Source of the DNA: Massilistercora timonensis
GTDB lineage: Bacteria; Bacillota; Clostridia; Lachnospirales; Lachnospiraceae
Assembly: GCF_900312975.1 (NCBI RefSeq)
Contig: NZ_LT990039.1
Span: 2,108,001-2,172,000, forward strand
Direction of reading: 5' to 3'
Length of the DNA stretch: 64,000 bases
This document shows, in pieces, positions 54,065 through 62,604 of this stretch. Positions within the stretch are counted from its first letter, which is position 1, and every line of letters starts with the position of its first letter. A program made the translations under genes and the position numbers. Under the pieces are notes generated by a model. The model had not been told where the DNA came from. It ran no database searches and worked only from the letters and a program-made list of their open reading frames with translations.

Positions 54065-55081
54065 ATGAAATATCTGTCATTTGCAATACCATGTTATAAT
54101 TCCCAGGATTATATGTCGCATGCGATCGAAAGTATCCTGCCCGGAGGGGAGGACGTGGAGATCATCATCGTCAACGACGGCTCAAAAGATGATACTTCCA
54201 GGATCGCCCATGAGTATCAGGAGAAATATCCGGACATTATCCGGGTGGTGGATAAGGAGAACGGGGGGCACGGAGATGCAGTGAACCACGGACTTTCCAA
54301 CGCTTCCGGGAAATATTTCAAGGTGGTGGACAGCGACGACTGGGTGGACGAGGAGTCGCTGCACAAGATCCTTGAGACCCTGAAGAAGTTCGAGGAAGAG
54401 GGGCAGGAAGTGGACATGCTGGTGTCCAACTATGTCTATGAGAAGGTGGGCGCTTCCCATAAGAAATGTATCCATTACCGGAACGTGCTTCCCCAGGACG
54501 AGATCTTCCGGTGGGAGGATATCGGACATTTCCATCTGGATCAGTATATCCTGATGCACTCGGTCATCTACCGGACCGACATGCTGAAGCTCAGTCAGAT
54601 GGAACTGCCGAAGCACACCTTCTATGTAGATAATATTTATGTATATTATCCCCTTCCTTTCGTGCGCAAGATCTATTATCTGGACGTGGATTTCTACCGG
54701 TATTTCATCGGGCGGGAAGACCAGTCGGTCAATGAGAAGATCATGATCGCCCGGGTGGATCAGCAGATCTTTGTGACCAAGAGCATGATCAGCATGTATC
54801 AGCTTAAGAATATCGAGTGTAAGAAGCTGCGGCGTTACATGATCGACTATCTGGCCATTATGATGACCGTCTCTTCCATCCTTCTGATCCGGTCCAAGAA
54901 TCCGGAGAACCTGGAGAAGAAGAAGGAACTGTGGCGGTATCTTAAGAAGAAAGATCTCAAGACTTTCCTGAAGATCCGTTACGGGATTCTGGGCCAGACT
55001 ATGAACATCCCGGGGAAATCCGGCAGAAAGATCTCCTCTCTTGCCTACACGGTGGCAAGACGGCTGATCGGATTCAACTAA
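54065..55081 (+). CDS. Family 2 glycosyltransferase
   Basis: A 338-residue GT-A enzyme. Start LSFAIPCYNSQDYMSHAIES, IIIVNDGSKDDT (about 33) and KVVDSDDWVDEESL (about 93, the metal-binding DxD region) define family 2. No membrane helix is clear. Acceptor and donor are unknown; a wall or surface glycan is likely. RBS gaggaggacg. It stands alone between the second phosphofructokinase and rubrerythrin. Confidence 0.9.
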   Translation: MKYLSFAIPCYNSQDYMSHAIESILPGGEDVEIIIVNDGSKDDTSRIAHEYQEKYPDIIRVVDKENGGHGDAVNHGLSNASGKYFKVVDSDDWVDEESLHKILETLKKFEEEGQEVDMLVSNYVYEKVGASHKKCIHYRNVLPQDEIFRWEDIGHFHLDQYILMHSVIYRTDMLKLSQMELPKHTFYVDNIYVYYPLPFVRKIYYLDVDFYRYFIGREDQSVNEKIMIARVDQQIFVTKSMISMYQLKNIECKKLRRYMIDYLAIMMTVSSILLIRSKNPENLEKKKELWRYLKKKDLKTFLKIRYGILGQTMNIPGKSGRKISSLAYTVARRLIGFN

Positions 55082-55151
55082 AAACAGATTACAGGAATAA
55101 ACAGGCAGCCATGGCACATACTACTATTAAAAACAGATAGGAGTGTGTGAC

Positions 55152-55769
55152 ATGGCTGTTGAATTTAAAGAGAGCAGGACCAGGGAGAATCTGATGCGGG
55201 CCTTCGCGGGGGAGAGCCAGGCCAGGAACCGCTATACCATCGCGGCGGAGACCGCCAGGGAGCAGGGGCTTTTTGCGATCAGCCAGATTTTTCTTTTTAC
55301 CGCGGACCAGGAGCGGGCCCACGCGGCCAGATTTTATGATCTTCTGAAGAATCTCAACGGGACCACCATTGCCATCGACGGAAGCTACCCGGTGGATCAG
55401 TTCGACAATGTGGCAGAGCTTCTGCGGGCGGCCCAGCACAATGAGATGGAAGAAGCGGGGGACGTGTACCAGGCCTTTGGCAAGACTGCCCGGGAGGAAG
55501 GATTCCTGGAAGTTTCCTCCGCCTTTATCCAGATCGCCCGGATCGAGGCGGTGCATGGGAAACGGTTTGGAAAGCTGGCAGAGCTTCTGGAGGAAAATCA
55601 ATACTTTGAAAGCCGCAGGGAAGAGGCGTGGATGTGCCTGAACTGCGGCCACATTTACCATGGGAAGATGGCGCCCCAGGCGTGCCCGGTGTGCCGCCAC
55701 CCCAGAGGATATTTCATTCCGGCCAGTCTGGCCCCCTATCTGGATGAGGAATTCATGGAACAAAAATGA
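55152..55769 (+). CDS. Rubrerythrin
   Basis: A 205-residue non-haem iron protein that reduces peroxide in anaerobes. The di-iron helices are at residues about 10-140 (FAGESQARNRYT, ADQERAH, NEMEEAG, IARIEAVHGKRF) and a C-terminal rubredoxin domain follows, CLNCGHIYHG...CPVCRHPRGYF (about 158-190), with all four Cys. ATG 55152 is chosen over an in-frame GTG nine bases upstream because aggagtg lies just before it. It overlaps or abuts the protease gene frame, so the two may be cotranscribed. Confidence 0.95.
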   Translation: MAVEFKESRTRENLMRAFAGESQARNRYTIAAETAREQGLFAISQIFLFTADQERAHAARFYDLLKNLNGTTIAIDGSYPVDQFDNVAELLRAAQHNEMEEAGDVYQAFGKTAREEGFLEVSSAFIQIARIEAVHGKRFGKLAELLEENQYFESRREEAWMCLNCGHIYHGKMAPQACPVCRHPRGYFIPASLAPYLDEEFMEQK

Positions 55770-55777
55770 GGTGGAAG

Positions 55778-57487
55778 ATGGAAGGGCAGAAGACGGAAAA
55801 TCTTTTGAATCTGGCGCTTGACGCCACCCAGGAAGAGAGGGAGAAGTCCCTGGAACTGGAGGTGGGTTATCATCCGGAAGAGAGGGAGTGGGATCTGATC
55901 ATCAAATATTCCGGGGATCTTGAGGGCGTCCGTGGGATTGCCGCAAGGACGACAAAGCTTCTGAATGAATATGCGGTGGTGACTGTGGCAGAATCCGGGA
56001 TCCAGGAGCTGGCGGCGCTACCGGAGGTAGAATATGTGGAAAAGCCTAAACGGCTGTATTTCCAGATGGAAGAAGGGAAGCGGGTGTCTTGTATCAATGA
56101 GGTACAGGACGCCCGTTTTTCTCTTCTGGGACAGGGAGTGCTGGTGGGGGTGATCGACTCCGGCATTGATTACGGCCTGTCGGAATTTCGCAGGGCGGAC
56201 GGAACCACCAGGATCAAAAGTCTTTGGGATCAGTCTCTTGACACGGCGGGAGAAGAGCCTCCCGGGGGATACGGATACGGGAGGGAATACGGGGCGGAAA
56301 GGATCAATGAGGCCCTGCAGGCGGGATCAGAGGAGGAGAGACTTAGGATCGTGCCCTCCCTGGACCGCTCCGGGCACGGGACGGCGGTGGCGGGGATCGC
56401 TGCCGGGATCGCCCCGGAGAGTGAGTTTTTGGTAGTGAAGCTGGGGAATCCATTACCGGATGGATTTCCCAGGACCACGGAGCTGATGACGGGAATTGAC
56501 TATGTGATCCGCAAGGCAGTGGAATATCAGATGCCGGTGGCGGTGAATATAAGCTTTGGAAATACGTACGGTCCCCATGACGGTACCTCTCTTCTGGAGC
56601 GGTTCATTGACGATATTTCCAACATCTGGAAGAGCTGTATCTGCGTGGGGGCGGGCAATGAAGCGGCCGGGGCCGGGCACACTGCCGGGAGAGTCCGGGA
56701 AGACCAGGAGGAAGTGATCGAGCTGGCGGTGCAGGAGCGGCAGCCTGCGCTGAATATCCAGATCTGGAAAGCCTACACTGACGTGATGGACATCACCCTG
56801 ATCGATCCCTCCGGCCTACGGGCAGGACCGATCCCGGAGGTTCTGGGGTCTCAGAGATTCCTGGCGGGAGATACAGAGATCCTGCTGTATTACGGGGAGC
56901 CAAGTCCCTACAGTATGGCCCAGGAGATCTATATCGATCTGCTTCCGGCCGGGGATTATATCCGCGGGGGCGTGTGGCGGATCGTACTGTCCCCCAGGAG
57001 AGTCCTGTCCGGCCAGTATGAACTGTGGCTGCCGGGAGAGAGCGTTCTGAACCGGGGGACCGGATTTCTCTATCCCACGGAAGGGAGGACCATTACCATT
57101 CCTGCCACGGCCGGACGGGTGGTCTCGGTGGGGGCTTACAACAGCCGGACCCTGGCCTACGCGGATTTCTCCGGGCGTGGTTATGTAAGGGAAGGGGGAG
57201 GCTCCAAGCCGGATCTGGCAGCGCCGGGGGTGAAGGTAGAGGCGCCTGTGCCGGACGGAGGAAGAGCTACATTTACCGGAACCTCCTTTGCCACGCCTTT
57301 TGTGACCGGCGGGGCCGCTCTTCTTATGGAGTGGGGGATCGTGCGGGGAAATGACCCCTATCTCTACGGAGAGAAGGTCAAGGCATACCTGCGCCGGGGC
57401 GCAAAGTCACTCCCGGGATTTGAGGAGTATCCCAACGCCCAGGTGGGGTATGGCGCGCTGTGCGTAAGGGATAGTCTGCCGGTGTGA
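55778..57487 (+). CDS. Csp-like S8 family serine peptidase
   Basis: A 569-residue subtilase with the clostridial CspB/CspC-like plan: N-terminal pro-region (1-110), then a catalytic domain with a large inserted jelly-roll region (about 300-440). The triad is intact: Asp about 127 (GVIDSGIDYG), His about 200 (DRSGHGTAVAG) and Ser about 503 (TGTSFATPF). Related Csp proteases start spore germination by activating SleC; no SleC is in the window. ATG 55778 follows gaggtgg. No signal peptide. Stop codon abuts that of the convergent RluA gene. Confidence 0.87.
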   Translation: MEGQKTENLLNLALDATQEEREKSLELEVGYHPEEREWDLIIKYSGDLEGVRGIAARTTKLLNEYAVVTVAESGIQELAALPEVEYVEKPKRLYFQMEEGKRVSCINEVQDARFSLLGQGVLVGVIDSGIDYGLSEFRRADGTTRIKSLWDQSLDTAGEEPPGGYGYGREYGAERINEALQAGSEEERLRIVPSLDRSGHGTAVAGIAAGIAPESEFLVVKLGNPLPDGFPRTTELMTGIDYVIRKAVEYQMPVAVNISFGNTYGPHDGTSLLERFIDDISNIWKSCICVGAGNEAAGAGHTAGRVREDQEEVIELAVQERQPALNIQIWKAYTDVMDITLIDPSGLRAGPIPEVLGSQRFLAGDTEILLYYGEPSPYSMAQEIYIDLLPAGDYIRGGVWRIVLSPRRVLSGQYELWLPGESVLNRGTGFLYPTEGRTITIPATAGRVVSVGAYNSRTLAYADFSGRGYVREGGGSKPDLAAPGVKVEAPVPDGGRATFTGTSFATPFVTGGAALLMEWGIVRGNDPYLYGEKVKAYLRRGAKSLPGFEEYPNAQVGYGALCVRDSLPV

Positions 57488-58378
57488 TCACAGTGCCAGC
57501 ACCTGTTTCATGTCCTCTGGAAGTTGAGCCTCAAAGCACATGGCTTCCCCGGTGATGGGATGGGGGAAAGACAGGCGGTGGGAGTGCAGGGCCTGACGGG
57601 TAATGTGTTCCATATCCGGGTTGTAGAGATAGTCTCCGATCAGCGGATAGCCCAGATATTTCATATGGATCCGGATCTGATGGGTACGGCCGGTCTCCAG
57701 GCGCAGGGCGACCAGGCTGTGCCCGTTTCTTACGGTGACAACCTGATAGTGGGTGACCGCGGGCTCTCCTTTCTCCCAGTCTACCACCCGTTCGATGATG
57801 GTGCCTTCCCTGCGGGCGAGAGGGGCGGTGATGATGCCGGATTCCGGCATAACATGTCCTCTTGCTACAGCCAGGTATTCCCGGCAGACTTCTTTGCGCT
57901 TGGTCATGGAGGACAGGATGCTGGCGCTGACCAGATGTTTTGCCACCATAGTAAGGCCGGAGGTGTCCCGGTCCAGACGGTTGCAGCAGCGGAAGATGAA
58001 GGGTTTTCCCTGCTGCAGGTAGTACCAGGCCAGGCCGTTTGCCAGAGAGTTGGTATAGTTGTTCAGGGAAGGGTGGATGGGCATGCCGGCAGGCTTGTTC
58101 ACCACGAGCAGGTCCTCGTCTTCATAGACAATGTTAAGAGGAAGCTGGACGGGCAGGATCTGGCGGGAGCTTTCTGTCTCCTGGATATGGATGCGAAGTT
58201 CATCGCCGGCGGCAAGTGTGTGGCGCAGATAGCAAAAAGAACCGTTTACCAGGACGCTTTCCGGCATCTGTCTGATCTGGGTCAGGTTCTGGGCGGAGTA
58301 GCCCTTTCGCCGCAGGAACTGTTCGATCCGAAGGCCGGCTTCTGTCTCGCGGATGTGATAAGTAAGAGTCCGTTCCAT
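57488..58378 (-). CDS. RluA family pseudouridine synthase
   Basis: A 296-residue enzyme that turns uridine to pseudouridine in rRNA or tRNA. An N-terminal S4-like domain (about 12-60) precedes the catalytic domain with the HRLDRDTSGLT-type motif, here CNRLDRDTSGLTMVAK (about 132), including the catalytic Asp, and the HQIRIHMKYLGYPLIGD block (about 235). The exact target site cannot be told. It converges on the S8 protease with no bases between the stop codons. Confidence 0.93.
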   Translation of the reverse strand: MERTLTYHIRETEAGLRIEQFLRRKGYSAQNLTQIRQMPESVLVNGSFCYLRHTLAAGDELRIHIQETESSRQILPVQLPLNIVYEDEDLLVVNKPAGMPIHPSLNNYTNSLANGLAWYYLQQGKPFIFRCCNRLDRDTSGLTMVAKHLVSASILSSMTKRKEVCREYLAVARGHVMPESGIITAPLARREGTIIERVVDWEKGEPAVTHYQVVTVRNGHSLVALRLETGRTHQIRIHMKYLGYPLIGDYLYNPDMEHITRQALHSHRLSFPHPITGEAMCFEAQLPEDMKQVLAL

Positions 58379-58451
58379 TGCATTTCCTCCATGGTTCAGG
58401 TAGAATAAGGATAATTATACCACAATGCGATGAAAAAGGAAGAAAAGAAGA

Positions 58452-58976
58452 ATGACGGCACAATTGAGTACGCTCTGCTACATTGAGCGGGACGGCAAAT
58501 ATCTGATGCTCCACCGGACGGTGAAGAAAAATGATGTGAATAAAGACAAATGGATCGGAGTGGGCGGCCATTTTGAGGCGGATGAAAGTCCGGAAGAATG
58601 CCTGCTGCGGGAAGTGAGGGAGGAAACCGGATATCGGCTTACGTCTTATCAGTACCGGGGGATCGTGACCTTTGTCTCGGGAAATGGAGTGACTGAGTAT
58701 ATGTCTCTTTTCACGGCGGATGGATTCGAAGGGGAAGCCATTCCCTGTGACGAAGGGGAACTGGAATGGGTGGATATAGAAGACGTGTGGAACCTGAATC
58801 TCTGGGAAGGGGACAAGATCTTCTTCCGGCTGCTGGACGAGAGACGGGAGTTTTTCTCTCTGAAGCTTGTGTACGACGGCCAGGATAAGCTTGTGTCCGC
58901 GGCGCTGGACGGAGAGCCTCTGGAGCTTTTTGACATCCTGAACCCGGACGGGAGCAAGAGTGGAGGCTGGCGATGA
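58452..58976 (+). CDS. NUDIX hydrolase (MutT-like), first half of a broken double-NUDIX gene
   Basis: A 174-residue protein with a full NUDIX box, G-x5-E-x7-REVREETGY (GHFEADESPEECLLREV, residues about 38-60), likely hydrolysing 8-oxo-dGTP or a similar nucleotide. The last about 18 residues, LELFDILNPDGSKSG, match the start of an IPP-isomerase-type NUDIX protein rather than the end of a MutT. Together with the frame at 58960 this shows that the gene once encoded two NUDIX domains in one chain. The first domain appears intact and could still work. Confidence 0.85.
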   Translation: MTAQLSTLCYIERDGKYLMLHRTVKKNDVNKDKWIGVGGHFEADESPEECLLREVREETGYRLTSYQYRGIVTFVSGNGVTEYMSLFTADGFEGEAIPCDEGELEWVDIEDVWNLNLWEGDKIFFRLLDERREFFSLKLVYDGQDKLVSAALDGEPLELFDILNPDGSKSGGWR

Positions 58977-59334
58977 GCCTCTGCCGGCAGCAGTACGGGA
59001 ACTTGCCGAGGAACTGGGGATCCAGGCTGCGCCGGAGGAGCTGTGTTACGTCGGGATTCATCACGGCTCTTTTGAGGCGGTTTTTCATGGAAGGCTGTTT
59101 CGGGACAATGAACTGAGCAGCGTGTATGTGTACACCAGGCCGGTGGAGGAGCGGAATCTGCATCTCCAGGAAGAGGAAGTAGAGTCGGTGATGTGGATGG
59201 ACTATGAAGAATGCATGGCAAGGGTTCTGGACGGAAGCCTTCCCAACTGCATTTACCCGGATGAGTTCCGGATGGTGGGAGAATATCTGAGGGGACCTGG
59301 CGGCCGGGGAGACAAAGAGCAGAGAGAAATGTGA
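58960..59334 (+). pseudogene. Remnant of a second NUDIX domain (frame-shifting internal deletion)
   Basis: This frame begins inside the second half of a NUDIX box (EAGDEPLPAAVRELAEELGI) and runs to a normal C-terminus with VMWMDYEECMARVLDGSLPN. The first about 60 residues of the domain, including the G-H and substrate strands, are missing. The preceding gene ends, in another frame, with the start of this domain type (FDILNPDGSKSG). A deletion at about 58955-58962 that also shifted the frame explains both. A GTG at 58960 could be read but the product would lack part of the fold. Confidence 0.78.
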
Positions 59335-59415
59335 TCTGGTTACAGAAATCCGGGAGAAAAGGGTTATAATAGAGTTATCAAGAAAACAAAATCACAAAAA
59401 GAAAGGAAGATAAAT

Positions 59416-59724
59416 ATGGCAGTAATTCATTTGACGAAGGATAATTTCAACGAGGAAGTATTAGAGGCAAAGGTACCGGTGCTGGTAGATTTCTGGGCAA
59501 GCTGGTGCGGACCCTGCCAGATGGTGGGACCGATCATTGAGGAGATCGGAGATGAAGTGACGGATAAGAAGATCTGCAAGGTGGAAGTGGATGAAAATCC
59601 TGAGCTGGCAAGGCAGTTCCGGGTAATGTCCATTCCGACGCTGGCTGTATTCAAGGACGGCGAGATGGTGAAACGGGAAGTAGGCGCCAAGTCTAAGGCA
59701 GAGATCCTGGAGATGCTGGGGTAG
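59416..59724 (+). CDS. trxA: Thioredoxin
   Basis: A 102-residue thioredoxin with the redox site WASWCGPCQM (about 28-37), the cis-proline SIPTL (about 74) and normal length. It reduces protein disulfides in the cytosol. RBS aaaggaagat; tataat at 59365-59370 is a likely -10. No thioredoxin reductase gene is nearby. A strong terminator follows. Confidence 0.97.
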   Translation: MAVIHLTKDNFNEEVLEAKVPVLVDFWASWCGPCQMVGPIIEEIGDEVTDKKICKVEVDENPELARQFRVMSIPTLAVFKDGEMVKREVGAKSKAEILEMLG

Positions 59725-59749
59725 GATAAGAAACGGAAGAAAGAAGAAA

Positions 59750-59794
59750 AGAGCGGGAAAGCGAGGACTGAAATGCTTTCCTGCTCTTTTTTTG
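59750..59794 (+). terminator. Terminator of trxA
   Basis: Stem gagcgggaaagc/gctttcctgctc with a 13-base loop and T7. Confidence 0.9.
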
Positions 59795-59855
59795 CAGAGA
59801 GAGCAGGGTTTGAGTCCATATATATATTTTATATATAGCTATATTTATTAAATAT

Positions 59856-59884
59856 TTCACAATATATTATAATTGTCTTATAAT
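59856..59884 (+). promoter_or_regulatory. Promoter of the amidohydrolase operon
   Basis: TTCACA (59856-59861), 17 bp, TATAAT (59879-59884) in a very AT-rich stretch (59820-59950), giving a leader of about 90 bases. Confidence 0.6.
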
Positions 59885-59979
59885 TTACTTAAAATAATTT
59901 AATTGTGTGCGAATTATGCGCTATTTCTATGTATTATATATATTTTAACATATATCAAAAAGAAGAGGAGGTATGTAGC

Positions 59980-61242
59980 ATGAGTGAGAGCAAACTGATC
60001 AAGTGCGGGAAAATGTATGACGGGATCAACGATACCCTTCAGCCGGATATGGAGATCCTTGTTGAGGGTAATCGGATTTCCGCGGTAGGAAAGGCTCTTG
60101 ACTGTCCGGAAGGGACGGAGGTGATCGACCTTACAGATTGTACTGTAACACCAGGTATGATCGATGCCCATGTACACAGCCAGTATATTGACTGGCCAAC
60201 CAGAAATCATGACATTGTGTATCGGGGAGCAGCCTGGAAGAGTATGTGTCATCTCTACAATGCCAGAGAGAGTCTCTATCGTGGTTTTACCACGATCCGT
60301 TCCATTGGAAATTCCACCTATGAGGCAAGAGGAAGCCTTGCGGCCCGGGAGATGATTGACCTGGGGCTCTTCCCCGGAGCCAGAATGGTAGTGACGCCTC
60401 ATTATATGGCGGATGTAGGCAGCCATGGGGATCATTCGCAGTATCTGCGAACTAACCCGGATCTTGCGGAAGCGTTTGCCAGGATGACACCGACTATCGG
60501 AACGGGTGTAGATTTCTTCCGCCACGCGGTGCGCAATGAGATCAAGATGGGCGCGGATTTTATTAAGATCATGATCAACGGCGGTTTCAGTACACCCAAT
60601 GATACTCCGGATGACCAGCAGCTGAGCGATGAAGAGATCAAAGTGATCATTGATACCGCCCATGCGTTGGGACGGACGGTTACTGCTCACATTTACAACT
60701 CTGAGCAAATGAAGAAAGTTGCTCTTATGGGGATCGATGGAATGGAGCATGGATCACTGATCACAGAGGATACGGCAAGAGTGATGGAAGAGCGGGATAT
60801 TTATCTGGTACCTACATTCTGTCCCTATGACGATATCATTAATCTGAATGAGGAATCCCTGAAGAAGAAGACGCCGCAGTTCCAGAAGAAGCTGCGCCAG
60901 TATTCTCAGAGGCTGAAAGAGGGGCGGAAAGTTATCATCAACAGTAAGATCCGCCTGGGCTATGGTACAGATTTCGTGGCGGTACATAATGCATACGAAA
61001 ATGGATATGAATATGAGTCCTGGCTGAATTCCGGGATTGATCCGTTCCGGGCGCTGAAAGCGGCTACCAGCGTCAATGCGGGGATCCTTGGTCTGGAAGA
61101 TCTGATCGGAACCATCGAACCGGGAAAAGCGGCGGATATCTCAGCCTGGAAGAGAGACCTTCTGACGGATCCAAAGGCGCTTTTGGATTGTGCTTTTGTT
61201 ATGAAGGATGGAACGGTTTATCCGACGGTAAAGGTAGAGTAA
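59980..61242 (+). CDS. Metal-dependent amidohydrolase
   Basis: A 420-residue amidohydrolase-superfamily enzyme of the imidazolonepropionase/prolidase-like branch. Metal-site motifs: DAHVHSQ (about 57), KIMINGGFSTP (about 195, possible carboxylated Lys), TAHIYNSEQ (about 230) with MEHGS (about 250) and GTDFVAVHN (about 328). ATG 59980 follows gaagaggaggt. No signal peptide, so it acts on an imported compound. It is followed 45 bp later by two Gate-domain membrane genes, so an import-then-hydrolyse unit is likely. Substrate unknown; N-acyl amino acids or small dipeptides are possible. Confidence 0.88.
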   Translation: MSESKLIKCGKMYDGINDTLQPDMEILVEGNRISAVGKALDCPEGTEVIDLTDCTVTPGMIDAHVHSQYIDWPTRNHDIVYRGAAWKSMCHLYNARESLYRGFTTIRSIGNSTYEARGSLAAREMIDLGLFPGARMVVTPHYMADVGSHGDHSQYLRTNPDLAEAFARMTPTIGTGVDFFRHAVRNEIKMGADFIKIMINGGFSTPNDTPDDQQLSDEEIKVIIDTAHALGRTVTAHIYNSEQMKKVALMGIDGMEHGSLITEDTARVMEERDIYLVPTFCPYDDIINLNEESLKKKTPQFQKKLRQYSQRLKEGRKVIINSKIRLGYGTDFVAVHNAYENGYEYESWLNSGIDPFRALKAATSVNAGILGLEDLIGTIEPGKAADISAWKRDLLTDPKALLDCAFVMKDGTVYPTVKVE

Positions 61243-61287
61243 AACAGTCGGAAGACCAGTTTTTGTGATAAGAAAGGAATATGGTAT

Positions 61288-61956
61288 ATGGCGAGTGAAG
61301 AAAAAAAATATACAGAACAGGTGACGGTACACTGGTATGGTTATATTGTCCTGATCCTTACGATTTTATTTTTCTCAGGAATCTTCTCTTCTGCGGAAGG
61401 ACCTATTAAAGCACTGGACTTTACAAATATTTCCGGATCCTTTGGTTCTCTGGGAGAGATCGCGGAAGATGCGGGAAGTCTGGCGGCGGATTTTAGAGGA
61501 ACCGGGGGAAGCGGAGCCCGGGATGCATGGCTTTTTGCCCTGACTCTTGTTCCGGCGGTTATGCTGGCCCTTGGAGTTGTAAAAGTGGTAGAACATCTGG
61601 ATGGCCTGCGGGCGGCCCAGAAGCTTTTGACCCCGCTGCTTATGCCCTTGCTTGGGATCCCCGGGATCTGCGGGCTTACCCTGATCGCCAGTCTTCAGTC
61701 CACAGATGCGGGCGCTTCCATGACGGCGGAACTGTTCCAGGATGGGATGATCGATGAGAAACAGAAGACGATCTTTGCCTGCTTCCAGTTCTCAGCAGGC
61801 GCGACACTGACGAATTATCTGTCCTCCTGTGCGGCGTTGTTCCCGTTCCTGTCCGTGCCGATCATCATACCTCTGGTAGTGGTGTTTGTATTTAAATTTT
61901 TTGGCGCGAATTTGACGCGGATCTATCTGTATAAATTCTGTAAGGAGGAGATCTGA
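61288..61956 (+). CDS. Gate-domain (nucleoside recognition) membrane protein, subunit 1
   Basis: A 222-residue membrane protein with about five helices. An outer loop with GGSGARD (about 68-75) separates the first helix from a Gate domain (about 110-215; LIASLQSTDAGASMT and FSAGATLTNYLSSC). Gate domains occur in nucleoside transporters, SpmA/SpmB and FeoB. Its stop overlaps the next start by one base. The pair resembles SpmA/SpmB-like split proteins, here tied to an amidohydrolase rather than to sporulation genes. Confidence 0.82.
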   Translation: MASEEKKYTEQVTVHWYGYIVLILTILFFSGIFSSAEGPIKALDFTNISGSFGSLGEIAEDAGSLAADFRGTGGSGARDAWLFALTLVPAVMLALGVVKVVEHLDGLRAAQKLLTPLLMPLLGIPGICGLTLIASLQSTDAGASMTAELFQDGMIDEKQKTIFACFQFSAGATLTNYLSSCAALFPFLSVPIIIPLVVVFVFKFFGANLTRIYLYKFCKEEI

Positions 61957-62438
61957 TGGAAGAAAAAGTAAAGGTAAAAGAGAGAAAGACAATTGTAGAC
62001 TCTTTTGTAGAAGGCGCGAGAAACGGTTATAAGATCTCTATAAACTCAATGGTACCGAATGTATTATTTGCATTCGTGCTGATCCAGATTTTGAATCTGA
62101 CAGGGCTTTCGGATATTCTTGGAAAAGTCTGTCAGCCGGTAATGGGACTCTTTGGACTTCCGGGAATCGCGGCGACGGTTCTGATCGCGGGATTCCTTTC
62201 GGTGGGCGGCGGCGTAGGCGCGGCGGCAAGCCTGTACGCGGCCGGCTCCCTGGGAAACGACCATATTACGATCCTGATCCCCGGAATCCTGATGATGGGA
62301 GCATCTCTTCAGTATATGGGCCGGTGTCTCGGGACGGCAACGGTAAAGAATAAATATTACGTGTTCCTGATCGGAGTAAATATTGTCAATTCTTTACTGT
62401 CCATGATCGTGATGAGGGTTATTGTATCGTTTTTCTAA
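61956..62438 (+). CDS. Gate-domain membrane protein, subunit 2
   Basis: A 160-residue membrane protein with about four helices and a Gate-like core (GLPGIAATVLIAGFLSVGGGVGAAASLYAAG near residues 67-97, shown in parts). It has a charged cytosolic N-terminus (EEKVKVKERKT). It is translationally coupled to subunit 1 and probably forms one transporter with it. RBS aaggaggag lies within the upstream gene. A GC-rich hairpin follows. Confidence 0.82.
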   Translation: MEEKVKVKERKTIVDSFVEGARNGYKISINSMVPNVLFAFVLIQILNLTGLSDILGKVCQPVMGLFGLPGIAATVLIAGFLSVGGGVGAAASLYAAGSLGNDHITILIPGILMMGASLQYMGRCLGTATVKNKYYVFLIGVNIVNSLLSMIVMRVIVSFF

Positions 62439-62457
62439 TATATAAAATTGCTTCGGT

Positions 62458-62489
62458 GAGAAGGCAGGTGAAGGATCGCCTGCCTTCTC
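62458..62489 (+). terminator. Hairpin after the Gate-domain genes
   Basis: Stem gagaaggcagg/cctgccttctc with loop about ten bases. It lacks a strong T run. Confidence 0.6.
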
Positions 62490-62604
62490 CATTGCCAGAG
62501 AACCACTGAGTTGCCACCCCAATGCGGGTGTGATATGATAAATCTATCTGGGATCCGGAGGGCAAAATCACCGGAGAAAGTCATAGGATAAAGGGAGTGT
62601 AAGC

